Part shown: positions 18,081 through 26,353 of the stretch, in pieces | Position numbering within the stretch: the stretch's first letter is position 1 | Layout: every line of letters begins with the position of its first letter | NCBI GenBank assembly: GCA_028285035.1 | Contig: JANQQF010000110.1 | Span: 1 to 64,000 of the forward strand | Source of the DNA: Phycisphaerae bacterium | Lineage (GTDB): Bacteria > Chloroflexota > Anaerolineae > 4572-78 > J111 | Length of the DNA stretch: 64,000 nt | Direction of reading: 5' to 3' | Translations under genes and position numbers: made by a program | The notes under the pieces: model-generated | The model's database searches: none | The model's input: only the letters and a program-made list of their open reading frames with translations | Told to the model about the DNA's origin: nothing

Positions 18081-19175
18081 CTAACTGCCAATATTGGCCA
18101 TACGAACCCGATCACTCCAAGTGCGACCACCATCATCTGATCGAGTAAAGTAAACCCCAGTACTCGCATTTCGTTGGCTTTGCCAGGTGACAAATAAATC
18201 GCCATTGGTATCATCAACGGCTAGGTCGGGATGAAACGAGTCGCCAATTGAGTCACCGATACGACGGGCGTTGCTCCAATTTTTGCCACCATCTTCGGAG
18301 TGGGCAAAATAATAAGCTCCTCCATCGATGTTGTACCAATTTCGCCAAATCACATAAAGATTATTATCAATATCCATGGCGAGCTGAGCCTGGAGGACAC
18401 GTCCTACCCTCGTGTCAATCTTAATATCTTCACTCCAACTCTTGCCCTGATCTTCTGATACAGCAAAGTAAAGCCGCGTGACACCATTGTTGTTATGCGC
18501 CCAAACTTGATAGTCCTTACCATTATGATCCATGATATAGGCTCGCTCTGGGGACGTTTGGACGCTAACTGTTGTTTTTTGTTGTACTGTCGTATCCATA
18601 GCTAGTCTTAATTCAATGGGAGGGGCAATGTCCTCTGCCTCTTCCGAAATAATTGGTGTACTGACTGTTACTGCAATAGGTTCATTATTTTGGACAGGGA
18701 TAACTGCTCTTGTTACACCTTCATTGTTTTGGGATGTATTTTGAGACTCTACAATAGCGGTGGGTTGAGAGCGTTGTTGTCGGTGTGGGGTAGAGAGATG
18801 ATAGACACCCAGACCAATTGTCAAGAAAAGCAACATGGTTGTTACTACATATCCAAGCTTTAAGCTGCGCTGGAATAGACTCTGTAACCAGCTAGATCCA
18901 TAGGCTACAGGTTCAAAAAGATCAAGCTTATTATTCTGATGTAATGTGTTTGTGGCAGGTGTAGTGTCAATTAAGGGAGATAGATTTATTGCCTCCAAAA
19001 ACAAGGCATTCATTTCTCGGAGTGTCTCAAGCTCAAATGCACAAGCTGGACACGTGGCGATGTGATGAGCTACTTCGGCGGAGGCTTCTCCATCCAAATA
19101 AGCAATCAAATCCCCTTCTTCGATTTTGTCTGGAGCAATGCACCCTCTTGGGAATAACTCAGAGTTATTTCTCAT
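18081..19175 (-). CDS. Anti-sigma factor with extracytoplasmic sialidase-type repeats
   Basis: About 364 residues. The N-terminus is a zinc anti-sigma domain: LIAYLDGEASAEVAHHIATC with the HxxxCxxC ligand set (HHIATCPAC). A membrane helix follows (LGYVVTTMLLFLTIGLGVYH). Outside lie BNR/Asp-box repeats, seen in SEDQGKSWS, SEDGGKNWS and SDDGGRTWS, as in sialidase propellers. The ATG at 19173-19175 overlaps the end of the sigma gene by 11 nt, the classic arrangement of a sigma factor and its regulator. The propeller may sense a surface ligand; that is inference. Confidence 0.88.
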   Translation of the reverse strand: MRNNSELFPRGCIAPDKIEEGDLIAYLDGEASAEVAHHIATCPACAFELETLREMNALFLEAINLSPLIDTTPATNTLHQNNKLDLFEPVAYGSSWLQSLFQRSLKLGYVVTTMLLFLTIGLGVYHLSTPHRQQRSQPTAIVESQNTSQNNEGVTRAVIPVQNNEPIAVTVSTPIISEEAEDIAPPIELRLAMDTTVQQKTTVSVQTSPERAYIMDHNGKDYQVWAHNNNGVTRLYFAVSEDQGKSWSEDIKIDTRVGRVLQAQLAMDIDNNLYVIWRNWYNIDGGAYYFAHSEDGGKNWSNARRIGDSIGDSFHPDLAVDDTNGDLFVTWQSQRNASTGVYFTRSDDGGRTWSDRVRMANIGS

Positions 19176-19902
19176 GTAAACCAACTATTGATCTCGATAG
19201 CTCGGAGCCGTTTTCTCTTTGGCCCAAAGCCCGCTTCGCCCGCTTTAGAAGTCTTTCTTTTATTCGTCTTACTGTTTTCACATCCTCAAATTCTTGGGGA
19301 TACATTCGAACGATTTGGGCAGGGGTAAGCCCATATTCAAATGATAGTGATAAGACACGTTGTTCCTGAGGATCGGTGACATAGGTATCTATCCAACGCC
19401 GGACAATTTGAATTAACCGTTCTTGATCAATACGGATCAATAACTCTTGCTCTGTTTCAGGTTGAAAAGGAGCTAACTGGTCTGGCAATTCAAGCTGGCT
19501 GCGAACCCGTTCGCGGCGTTTTAGACGGCGTTCATGATCGCGAAGGACACTAATGGCACATTGTTTTAAGTATTTGAGTATGGCTCCAACATGAACAAAA
19601 CGTTCGGCTAAAGGTGTTGACGACCGGGTTAAGAATCTCCAGAACTTTGGCAATGCTTCTGGGAGGATTTCATCAATTTCTTCAGGAGATAAATTGGAAG
19701 CGTAACTATGCATCCAATGGAGGATGAGATGGCGATATTGTGTATCAATCGCCATCCAAGCTGCCTGCTCTTGTTCTTCTAGGGCACGCCGAAATAGCTC
19801 AAAACAGTACCCACATTCCTCTTGGCGAGATTGGTTCGCTTCGGCACGGCAACCTTCAACAATATCATTTAATTTCAAGTGATGTAATGAATGTTTAGAC
19901 AT
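19165..19902 (-). CDS. ECF-like sigma-70 family RNA polymerase sigma factor
   Basis: A 245-residue two-domain sigma factor. The central part resembles region 2 (ILHWMHSYASNLSPEEIDEILPEALPKFWRFL), and the C-terminal part resembles region 4 with a helix-turn-helix (QRVLSLSFEYGLTPAQIVRMYP). Region 3 is absent. An N-terminal extension of about 40 residues holds ECGYC, a possible metal site. The anti-sigma gene overlaps its 3' end. ECF genes often drive their own promoter, but I found no clear repeated promoter motif. Confidence 0.88.
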   Translation of the reverse strand: MSKHSLHHLKLNDIVEGCRAEANQSRQEECGYCFELFRRALEEQEQAAWMAIDTQYRHLILHWMHSYASNLSPEEIDEILPEALPKFWRFLTRSSTPLAERFVHVGAILKYLKQCAISVLRDHERRLKRRERVRSQLELPDQLAPFQPETEQELLIRIDQERLIQIVRRWIDTYVTDPQEQRVLSLSFEYGLTPAQIVRMYPQEFEDVKTVRRIKERLLKRAKRALGQRENGSELSRSIVGLHEK

Positions 19903-19973
19903 TGGTAAACATCCTTGTTTACCATTGTAATGAATTCGCTATGACTTGACAAAATAGGTGGTAATAACAGGAT

Positions 19974-20016
19974 AAATGGATAAACCATAGCGCTTCAAAG
20001 CAAGGTTTATCCATTT
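19974..20016. repeat. 13-bp perfect inverted repeat
   Basis: AAATGGATAAACC (19974-19986) and GGTTTATCCATTT (20004-20016) with a 17-nt loop, followed on the plus strand by more T residues. It may be a terminator or an operator between asd and the sigma gene, both on the minus strand; on that strand the U-tract is poor. Confidence 0.65.
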
Positions 20017-20030
20017 TTTATCAGACCAGT

Positions 20031-20082
20031 ACAGTTGGGCGTAGATAGCTATACACCAACGAACGTCCCAACGCCCAACTGT
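20031..20082. repeat. 12-bp perfect inverted repeat
   Basis: ACAGTTGGGCGT (20031-20042) and ACGCCCAACTGT (20071-20082) flank 28 nt. No U-tract follows. It lies between the asd stop and the sigma gene, next to the previous inverted repeat. Confidence 0.65.
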
Positions 20083-20131
20083 TTAAGTATTTCGCTTCTA
20101 ATAACTGTTGCTCTATTTACGCTGCGAAATA

Positions 20132-21223
20132 CTATGCTGAAACACTCGCTTCAGTTGATTCCTTAAAGGCATCTAAATCGCCTTGAGCATACATCAACTC
20201 TGCATTTAAAACCGAACCACCTGCCGCCCCTCGAATGGTGTTGTGAGCCAATGCAATAAAACGCACATCAAGTACCTCACAGGCACGAAGCCGACCGACA
20301 CTTGTCGCCATTCCTTGGCCTGCATTGCGGTCCAGCTTTGGTTGTGGACGGCGAGGGTCGTCGTGGACGATAAGGGCAGGTTGTGGTGCTGAGGGCAACT
20401 GTAATTGTTGAGGAATGGGTTCCCAAGTTTGCCACGCTTCTAAGATATCCCCTAAGGATGGTTGTTCCTTGAACTTGAGCGAAATTGTAACCAAGTGTCC
20501 ATCTGTAACTGGGACACGGTTACAATGTGCGCTGATTGCTATGCCAGCAGCCTGTATTTGATTGTCGACCAGTTGCCCCAACATTTTATTGGGCTCTTTA
20601 TTCATTTTGATTTCTTCACTCTCAGCCACAAAAGGAATAATGTTATCAATTACATCTAAACTGGGCACGCCGGGATAGCCTGCGCCAGAAACGGCTTGCA
20701 TCGATGTCGCAATAACAAGCTCAATCCCAAATTTTGCTTGCAGTGGGGTTAAAGCCATTGTCATTGGCATTGAGGTACAATTAGGGTTGGTTACGATAAA
20801 TCCGCGCTCCCAGCCACGCTTAACCCTTTGCTCAGCGAGTAAACCGAGATGATCCGGATTTACCTCTGGGATCAACAAGGGTACATCTTCATCCATTCGA
20901 TGAGCCCCGGCATTGCTGAACACAGCATACCCAGCCTCGGCAAATTGGCTTTCCCATTCGCGTGCAGAGGCGGTTGGGAGGGCTGAAAAGAGTAATTGAC
21001 AATCCAAAGTCGTTGACATTGGCTCGACCGTCATGGTTGCTATATTCGTTGGCATAGGTTCGGTCAAGATCCAATTGGTTGCTTCTTTATAGGTTTTACC
21101 CGCTGACCGTTCGGAGGCGGCTAACACAACCACCTCAAAATAGGGATGATTATCCAACAACTGAACAAATCGTTGACCGACTGCTCCAGTTGCCCCCAAA
21201 ATACCGACTTTTACTTTGGACAT
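20132..21223 (-). CDS. asd: Aspartate-semialdehyde dehydrogenase, archaeal/fungal type
   Basis: Reduces aspartyl phosphate to aspartate semialdehyde for lysine, threonine and methionine synthesis. The 363 residues include the nucleotide-binding GATGAVGQRF, the active-site Cys in NPNCTS, and SMQAVSGAGYPGVPSLDVIDN, which marks the archaeal/fungal-type subfamily rather than the enterobacterial one. The substrate-binding region near ISAHCNRVPVTDGH is present. AAGGAG lies 8 nt before the ATG (21221-21223). No other lysine or threonine pathway gene adjoins it. Confidence 0.95.
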   Translation of the reverse strand: MSKVKVGILGATGAVGQRFVQLLDNHPYFEVVVLAASERSAGKTYKEATNWILTEPMPTNIATMTVEPMSTTLDCQLLFSALPTASAREWESQFAEAGYAVFSNAGAHRMDEDVPLLIPEVNPDHLGLLAEQRVKRGWERGFIVTNPNCTSMPMTMALTPLQAKFGIELVIATSMQAVSGAGYPGVPSLDVIDNIIPFVAESEEIKMNKEPNKMLGQLVDNQIQAAGIAISAHCNRVPVTDGHLVTISLKFKEQPSLGDILEAWQTWEPIPQQLQLPSAPQPALIVHDDPRRPQPKLDRNAGQGMATSVGRLRACEVLDVRFIALAHNTIRGAAGGSVLNAELMYAQGDLDAFKESTEASVSA

Positions 21224-21304
21224 TTCAAAAACTCCTTAAACAGTTAATAAAAAATGATTTTGGATAACAATCAGTTACCTGATAAATTAAAAAGATTGAA
21301 AACT

Positions 21305-21346
21305 AGAAGATAGAGCTGATATCTTCTAATCTCCAATCTCTAATTT
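21305..21346. repeat. Hairpin plus heptamer repeats upstream of asd
   Basis: AGAAGATA (21305-21312) pairs with TATCTTCT (21320-21327). From about 21319 the sequence runs in 7-nt units (CTAATCT, CCAATCT, CTAATTT) that match the larger repeat at 46061-46145. It ends a few bases before the stop codon of the gene at 21357. Confidence 0.5.
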
Positions 21347-21356
21347 CCTAAAGATA

Positions 21357-22712
21357 TTATTCGATGATTTCTACATCTGCGGTTCCATAGTAACCATCAT
21401 AGGTCTCAAAATCATCATCATCATCGCCCCATCCCGCTCGATAAAGCCAAGCTCCACCAATTAAGGCCACGGCCATAACCACGACAAATATTCCCCCGAA
21501 GCAAACGGTTGTACTGGCTACCCCTAGTAGCTCAGCAGAAATTTCGAAGCCTGCTTGTGCTTGTTCAGGCTCAGCATGTTGCCGGGCAATTGGTTGAGCA
21601 ATAATCGGTGTGGGGCGTAGTTGGGCAATAGCTGTTGCTGTTGGCTCTGGGGTGTGTGTAGGTGTAAGCGTTGGTAATGGAGCAACCGTAGGCAACTCGG
21701 CTAAGCTCGCCGTATCTTCTTGTTCAGTTTGTACTTCTGGCTCATCTGTGGCTGTTTCTACAATTGACGCATCGTCAACTGACGCATCGGCAACCTCGCC
21801 TGACTGATCTGATTGACTTTCAGCATCGTCAGTTACTTCGGTATCTTCTACGTCAGTGTCACTTTCTTCTGCTACCTCAGGTGATGACTCAGCCTCACTT
21901 GCCACGTCCGAATTAGCAGAAGTTACACCAGCCAATTGAGCTTCATCCTCTTCAGTGGATTGGGAAGCGGTTGAATTATCTGGCAGTTGAGGTTCTTCGG
22001 TGGGGGCTGGAACAGGCGTTGGTTCTTCAGTGGGTTGAGGCGCAGGTGCTTCTCCCTCACTGACTTGCTTCATACCGATGTCATCAATCCAAAATTGATC
22101 CTTGCTGGGTGGAATGGCAAAGCCTTGTGCCGCAGCACGATCACGCCAAGTATCATCAATTCTGAGAAAAACAGTGACCACATCGGCTTGAGCAGTAACG
22201 GTTACGTGCTCGACCCCACAGATTTTACAGTCATTACGCCAATTGTCTTCACTCCAAACCACGTTAGGAGATCGCGAGTCGGTTCCCCCGGTTGGATCAA
22301 TCCCAATGCGTCGTCCGATGCCGCCAACCGTCCCATTAACACCAGCATCGTTCGCTAATGAGTCGAATACCAGCCAGATGACATTGGCATAATAAGTATT
22401 TCCGGCCTGCACTGGAACTTGGCGATATAAACCTCCGACAAAACTCCCTTCCGTGACGATAAAGGCTGCGGGACATAGAGGGGCGTGACATTCACCCCCA
22501 CCTTGTAGCACCGAAAAATTTGCCCCACCACTTTCTAAATAATTTTGCCAGCCATCTAAACCTGCACTGAAATCACAATTTGGTAGAATATTCTCTGGCT
22601 CTTGGCAAACATCTGGCATTTGGGCAAAGGCGGGGGAGGGAGAGATTAAGAGGTTGAATAAAATTAATATAAGAGATACCGATAGGCACCAAAATATTTG
22701 ATCTTTCATCAT
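21357..22712 (-). CDS. Secreted, C-terminally anchored protein with acidic linker
   Basis: A 451-residue protein with a signal peptide (SLILILFNLLISPSPAFAQ). An outside domain follows (about residues 35-215) that looks like a carbohydrate-binding-module-like beta-sandwich: it opens with ILPNCDFSAGLDGWQNYLES and closes with DQFWIDDIGMKQV. Cys pairs (ECHAPLC, CKIC) suggest disulphides. A long Glu/Asp/Ser/Thr-rich linker leads to a TPTHTPEPT segment, a membrane helix near residue 410 and a short acidic tail. The ligand is unknown. It could begin at either of two adjacent ATG codons. Confidence 0.75.
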   Translation of the reverse strand: MMKDQIFWCLSVSLILILFNLLISPSPAFAQMPDVCQEPENILPNCDFSAGLDGWQNYLESGGANFSVLQGGGECHAPLCPAAFIVTEGSFVGGLYRQVPVQAGNTYYANVIWLVFDSLANDAGVNGTVGGIGRRIGIDPTGGTDSRSPNVVWSEDNWRNDCKICGVEHVTVTAQADVVTVFLRIDDTWRDRAAAQGFAIPPSKDQFWIDDIGMKQVSEGEAPAPQPTEEPTPVPAPTEEPQLPDNSTASQSTEEDEAQLAGVTSANSDVASEAESSPEVAEESDTDVEDTEVTDDAESQSDQSGEVADASVDDASIVETATDEPEVQTEQEDTASLAELPTVAPLPTLTPTHTPEPTATAIAQLRPTPIIAQPIARQHAEPEQAQAGFEISAELLGVASTTVCFGGIFVVVMAVALIGGAWLYRAGWGDDDDDFETYDGYYGTADVEIIE

Positions 22713-23054
22713 AAGATTTACTCGTGGTTGAACAAACCAAACTTCTCATTTTCAAAACCCGATCAATTATAGCCGGGTAAGACAATTTTACAAATAGGTT
22801 TAGATTATAGCTGAGGGGATTGCTTGATCTCTGATGTTAGAGTACATTAGGTAAACGGCAAAAATACTCAAAAAATTGATTAGTGTCAAAGAACACTTTT
22901 AAGCCAAAGCGAGATTAATTGGTCGTTTACTTCTAAATTTGGCACGAAATCAATAATATTTGAGGATGATTTTGGTTTTTGAGCCATCTTTATTTTCAAT
23001 CACTTTCTGCCAAATATTTAGACATCTTTGTCTTGCTGAGGAAACTAAACTGCG
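22713..23054. other. Divergent intergenic region
   Basis: 342 nt between the anchored exoprotein (minus) and the hydrolase (plus). It is AT-rich and holds two short hairpins (ACCCG/CGGGT near 22757-22778 and AGTGT/ACACT near 22884). A possible rightward promoter, TTGCTT with 17 nt to TACATT around 22822-22850, is weak and far from the hydrolase. No RNA gene is recognisable. Confidence 0.5.
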
Positions 23055-23819
23055 ATGCCATATGTAACACTGAATGATCAACAAGTTTTTTATAATGTTC
23101 AAGAGGGACTGCCCGAGCGCCCCACGCTTGTTTTGGTTCATGGGGCGGGTGGACGGCATATTGATTGGCCCAACAAGGTTCGCTTTCTGCCCAATACCAC
23201 TGTTTATGCTCTGGATTTACCGGGGCACGCGCAATCCGATAAGCCTGGCCGCGATACAATTGATGCTTATGCGGATGACATCGAAACTTTTATCCAAGCC
23301 TTAGGGTTAGATAATGTTGTCATTGTAGGTCATTCGATGGGCGGTGCTATTGGTCAGACTTTGGCCCTGCGCGGCACCCCTCAAGTCACTGGCTTAGTTT
23401 TGGTAGGGACAAGTGCACGATTGAGAGTGGGAGCCGCTATTTTAGATAATATTCTGCCTGATTTCCGAAAAGCCCTCAAGATTATCTTTAAGTATGCTTG
23501 GTCCGCCCAAGCACGTCCAGTCCAGGTTGGCCTCGCCAAGCGATTGATGGCCGAAAATGGACCAGAAGTTGTCCACGGAGATTTTACCGCATGTAACAAT
23601 TTTGATGTGCGAGACCGTTTAGGAGAGATAAAGGTACCCACTTTGGTGATAAGTGGGAGCGAAGATCAAATGACTCCCGCAAAATTTGGGCAAGCCCTAG
23701 CGGCTGGCATTCCTGATGCGGGTTATGTTGAAATTTTCCGTACAGGCCATTTTCTTATGCAGGAAGAGCCAGATTTGGTTGCCATTGAAATTGAGAAATT
23801 TGTTAATGAGAGATTTTAG
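23055..23819 (+). CDS. Alpha/beta-hydrolase fold protein
   Basis: A 254-residue single-domain hydrolase. The oxyanion segment is LVLVHGAGGRHIDW, the nucleophile elbow GHSMGGAIG contains the catalytic Ser, the acid probably lies in VISGSEDQMTP, and the final His in RTGHFLMQEEPD. The cap region is short. It belongs to the broad esterase / C-C hydrolase group; the substrate is not predictable. It starts at an ATG after a long leader and has no signal peptide, so it is cytosolic. Confidence 0.9.
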   Translation: MPYVTLNDQQVFYNVQEGLPERPTLVLVHGAGGRHIDWPNKVRFLPNTTVYALDLPGHAQSDKPGRDTIDAYADDIETFIQALGLDNVVIVGHSMGGAIGQTLALRGTPQVTGLVLVGTSARLRVGAAILDNILPDFRKALKIIFKYAWSAQARPVQVGLAKRLMAENGPEVVHGDFTACNNFDVRDRLGEIKVPTLVISGSEDQMTPAKFGQALAAGIPDAGYVEIFRTGHFLMQEEPDLVAIEIEKFVNERF

Positions 23820-23848
23820 GCAAAACGCTCCCCTCAGGTAATAATATC

Positions 23849-23959
23849 AGGACTTACGCAGAATACGGATAAAATGTTGGTTGAGCTTGTCGAAACCAGA
23901 TATTTTATCCCACAAACATTGATTTCGACAGGCTCAATCAACAGCTTTGCGTCAGTCCT
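23849..23959. repeat. MITE-like 111-bp palindromic element
   Basis: The outer arms AGGACTTACGCA (23849-23860) and TGCGTCAGTCCT (23948-23959) match in 11 of 12. Inner arms at 23876-23898 and 23920-23942, each holding a GAGC-TGTCGAAA core, match in 20 of 23; all three differences are transitions. A second pairing is possible: GGATAAAAT (23868-23876) with ATTTTATCC (23902-23910). No coding capacity is present. Such ends resemble those of small non-autonomous transposons common in cyanobacteria and Chloroflexota. I see no sure target duplication. Confidence 0.65.
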
Positions 23960-23969
23960 AAATATGCAA

Positions 23970-25562
23970 TTATGACAAAGTAGATGCTTGAAGCTTTGGT
24001 TTATGCGGTAGGCCAATTGGCAATTCAACCCAGAATGTACTGCCCTGTCCTGGTGAACTTTCTACCCACACTTTTCCGTTGTGGGCTTGAACAACAGCCC
24101 TAACTAAAAATAAGCCCAGCCCAGTCCCAGGTGCTTGGCGGGCGAGCCGATTGTCGACGCGATGAAAACGCTCAAAAATGCGTTCTTGTTCGGCAGGGGG
24201 GATACCAATACCCTCGTCTCGAACGTAAAATTGTATCGTCTGATCTGGACCTAATTGCCCCCCGACTTCAATCGTCCCGCCATCTGGGCTGTATTTTATG
24301 GCATTTCCGATGAGGTTGGTCAATACCTCACGCAGTCGCTCAAGATCACCTTGAATGTGGGGGTAGGTCGGTGGGAAATTGAGTGTTAAGGTATGTTTCT
24401 CAGTTGTGGCTTGTAATCCCTCAACAGCTGTTTCGGCTAAGGCTACCAAATCAACAAACCCCATTCTTAGCTCAATTGCACCAGCTTGTAGACGACTGGC
24501 CTCTAACAAATTGGTAATTAGCTTATCAAGTCGATCAGCCTCTTCCTCAATAACTGCAAGGCCATCAGCTAAAGTGGCCTCATCCCAATTGGCATCTTCC
24601 CGAGCCAAGGTGCCTGCGTATCCTTTTATGATACTTACGGGTGTTTTTAGTTCGTGCGAAATTACAGAGAGTAGGGTCTGTTTTAACTCTTCCGCCTCAC
24701 GTAGACGGGTCATATCACGCACATTAGCAATAAACTGGGCCGGGTTCCCCTCACTATTGAGTTGTGGCGCGTAGTTATCGGCCAAGGTAATGGCTAGTCC
24801 ATCAGCCCGGTGATGAATCCCTTCTGCATAGAGTCGGCCATCCTCTGAGGGATGAATGAGCGGACAGGCGGTGTGGCAGATACTAACCCCCTGTTTTGTT
24901 TTCAAATTGAGCATATCATAACAGGGGCGACCGATGGCCTCCTCCGCCGAGATTCCCGTCAAATTGGCCAGTGAACGGTTCCACGTCTGAATAATGCGGT
25001 AGGGGTTGACAATCATGACACCGTCACCACTATGCTCGATAATCGCGTCAAGCCGCTCTCTTTCAGCACTTACTTGTTGATATAAGCTGGCATTATGTAC
25101 AGCTACAGCTGCTTGGTCGGCAAAGGCGCGGAGTACCTGTTGATCGTTTTGGCTAAAGGCAGCACTACGGGCTTGGCGAAAAATAAAGATAAAGCCAATG
25201 GCTTCCTCGCCAACTTCAAGGGGCAAGGCGACAACTTGTCTGAGGAGTACGCCGGCTGCTCGTGAGGCGATGGCTAGACGCACCGCAATGTCGTTTGAGG
25301 ATTGGCCTTTTTGGGCATCGAGGTCACGCCACAGAGGTTCAAATAATGGTACAGCCTCTCGTGGTAGACCAATACTGGCTTTCGGGTAGTAGGAGCCGTC
25401 GTCCTCTCTGCGTAGCGTTATGAGCCCCGCTTGACCAGCCAGAATTTCAACGGCGCTGGTTAAACTCAGTTCCAGTAATGAGGATAAATCAAGCCGAGCG
25501 CTCATCGCTCGGCTAATTTTTAGTAGATACTCTCTTTGTCTGAGGCGTAAGTCCGGTAACAC
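23970..25562 (-). CDS. GAF-PAS sensor histidine kinase
   Basis: A 530-residue soluble kinase. The order is GAF (about 20-165), PAS (about 170-290), HisKA with LLSVISHELKTPVSIIKGY carrying the phospho-accepting His, and HATPase_c with N box NLIGNAIKYSPDGG, G1 DEGIGIPP, F box ERFHRV and G2 GTGLGLFLV. The PAS domain holds a Cys cluster, RPCYDML and ICHTACPLIHP, suggesting a bound cofactor or redox sensing. The start is a GTG with AGGAGG six nt upstream. No response regulator adjoins it, so its partner lies elsewhere. Confidence 0.93.
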   Translation of the reverse strand: MLPDLRLRQREYLLKISRAMSARLDLSSLLELSLTSAVEILAGQAGLITLRREDDGSYYPKASIGLPREAVPLFEPLWRDLDAQKGQSSNDIAVRLAIASRAAGVLLRQVVALPLEVGEEAIGFIFIFRQARSAAFSQNDQQVLRAFADQAAVAVHNASLYQQVSAERERLDAIIEHSGDGVMIVNPYRIIQTWNRSLANLTGISAEEAIGRPCYDMLNLKTKQGVSICHTACPLIHPSEDGRLYAEGIHHRADGLAITLADNYAPQLNSEGNPAQFIANVRDMTRLREAEELKQTLLSVISHELKTPVSIIKGYAGTLAREDANWDEATLADGLAVIEEEADRLDKLITNLLEASRLQAGAIELRMGFVDLVALAETAVEGLQATTEKHTLTLNFPPTYPHIQGDLERLREVLTNLIGNAIKYSPDGGTIEVGGQLGPDQTIQFYVRDEGIGIPPAEQERIFERFHRVDNRLARQAPGTGLGLFLVRAVVQAHNGKVWVESSPGQGSTFWVELPIGLPHKPKLQASTLS

Positions 25563-25625
25563 CGAGAGCCTCCTAATGTTTCGAGGGAATTAGTTTGAGG
25601 ATGAATTGAATAATTTTTAACCTGA

Positions 25626-26108
25626 TTAAGAGCCAGCAATGCTTGTTAGGGTAAAGAAAATAATTGTGCCAAAGATAGCAAAAACGAAAACAGACAAGGC
25701 AAACCCAACGGCAACCAACACAGCTGTCGGTGTTTCACTTTCATCCGGCATAGGTGTAAAGGCAGGCCGAGGTGCCGTGACTGTTTCCTCATCGGCATCA
25801 TCATCAAATTCGCCATCCTCTGGCTCACCACGACCAAATTGACTCCCTAACGCAGCAACCAGCGGATTTTCTTTGGGCTCTAAATCGCGTAATCCATCCT
25901 TGGCTGCTCGATTGTTCTTGTTGATTTTTAGAACGTTCTCGTAGCAGACCCGTTTATCATCTTCCTCTGTAACGGCGTCTGCCAAACCAAGCCAGGCATC
26001 TTCGTCACGTGGATTCTCTTGTAAAATGGATTGGAATATCAGACGAGCTTGTTGAACATTTCCTGATTCAATTGCATCTCGACCATCTTGTAAAGTTGGC
26101 ATTGGCAT
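25626..26108 (-). CDS. TPR-like tail-anchored protein
   Basis: A 160-residue protein. The N-terminal ~75 residues form a TPR-like helical pair (ARLIFQSILQENPRDEDAWLG and YENVLKINKNNRAAKDGL). An acidic Asp/Glu patch follows, and a C-terminal membrane helix (VAVGFALSVFVFAIFGTIIFF) ends close to the C-terminus, so it is probably tail-anchored with the TPR part inside. It is paralogous to the protein at 14580-15392, without the outside tail. The start may instead be the ATG two codons downstream (26102), which has better ribosome-site spacing. Confidence 0.75.
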   Translation of the reverse strand: MPMPTLQDGRDAIESGNVQQARLIFQSILQENPRDEDAWLGLADAVTEEDDKRVCYENVLKINKNNRAAKDGLRDLEPKENPLVAALGSQFGRGEPEDGEFDDDADEETVTAPRPAFTPMPDESETPTAVLVAVGFALSVFVFAIFGTIIFFTLTSIAGS

Positions 26109-26323
26109 CTACTCCCAAATTTACATAACAACTTTTACTTTTATTCTATCACGCTTTTTATAATTTGCCCAAATTGAGGGTTTGGCTGGAATACCTTTGT
26201 GTTAAGCAGATTATGAAAAAGCGAGTTGTCCTTTATCTAAAAAGTGTTGGTTAGTTCGTGAATATGGACGGGTCCCAACATTATACCACAAAATTATCTG
26301 TTTGCCCCCCTAACATTCTATGA

Positions 26324-26347
26324 TATACTGCTCCGTTGGGAACGGAG
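26324..26347 (+). promoter_or_regulatory. -10 box and hairpin over the GH99-like gene's ribosome site
   Basis: TATACT (26324-26329) is a plausible -10 box; the -35 region is weak. Directly after it, CTCCGTT (26331-26337) and AACGGAG (26341-26347) form a perfect 7-bp inverted repeat whose right arm contains the Shine-Dalgarno CGGAG. If transcription begins further upstream, the hairpin would hide the ribosome site; otherwise the repeat may be an operator. Confidence 0.4.
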
Positions 26348-26353
26348 TATGCG

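Noticed and set aside
22713..23054. Structured RNA or riboswitch
   Set aside because: Only two 5-bp stems are present and nothing matches a known riboswitch core.
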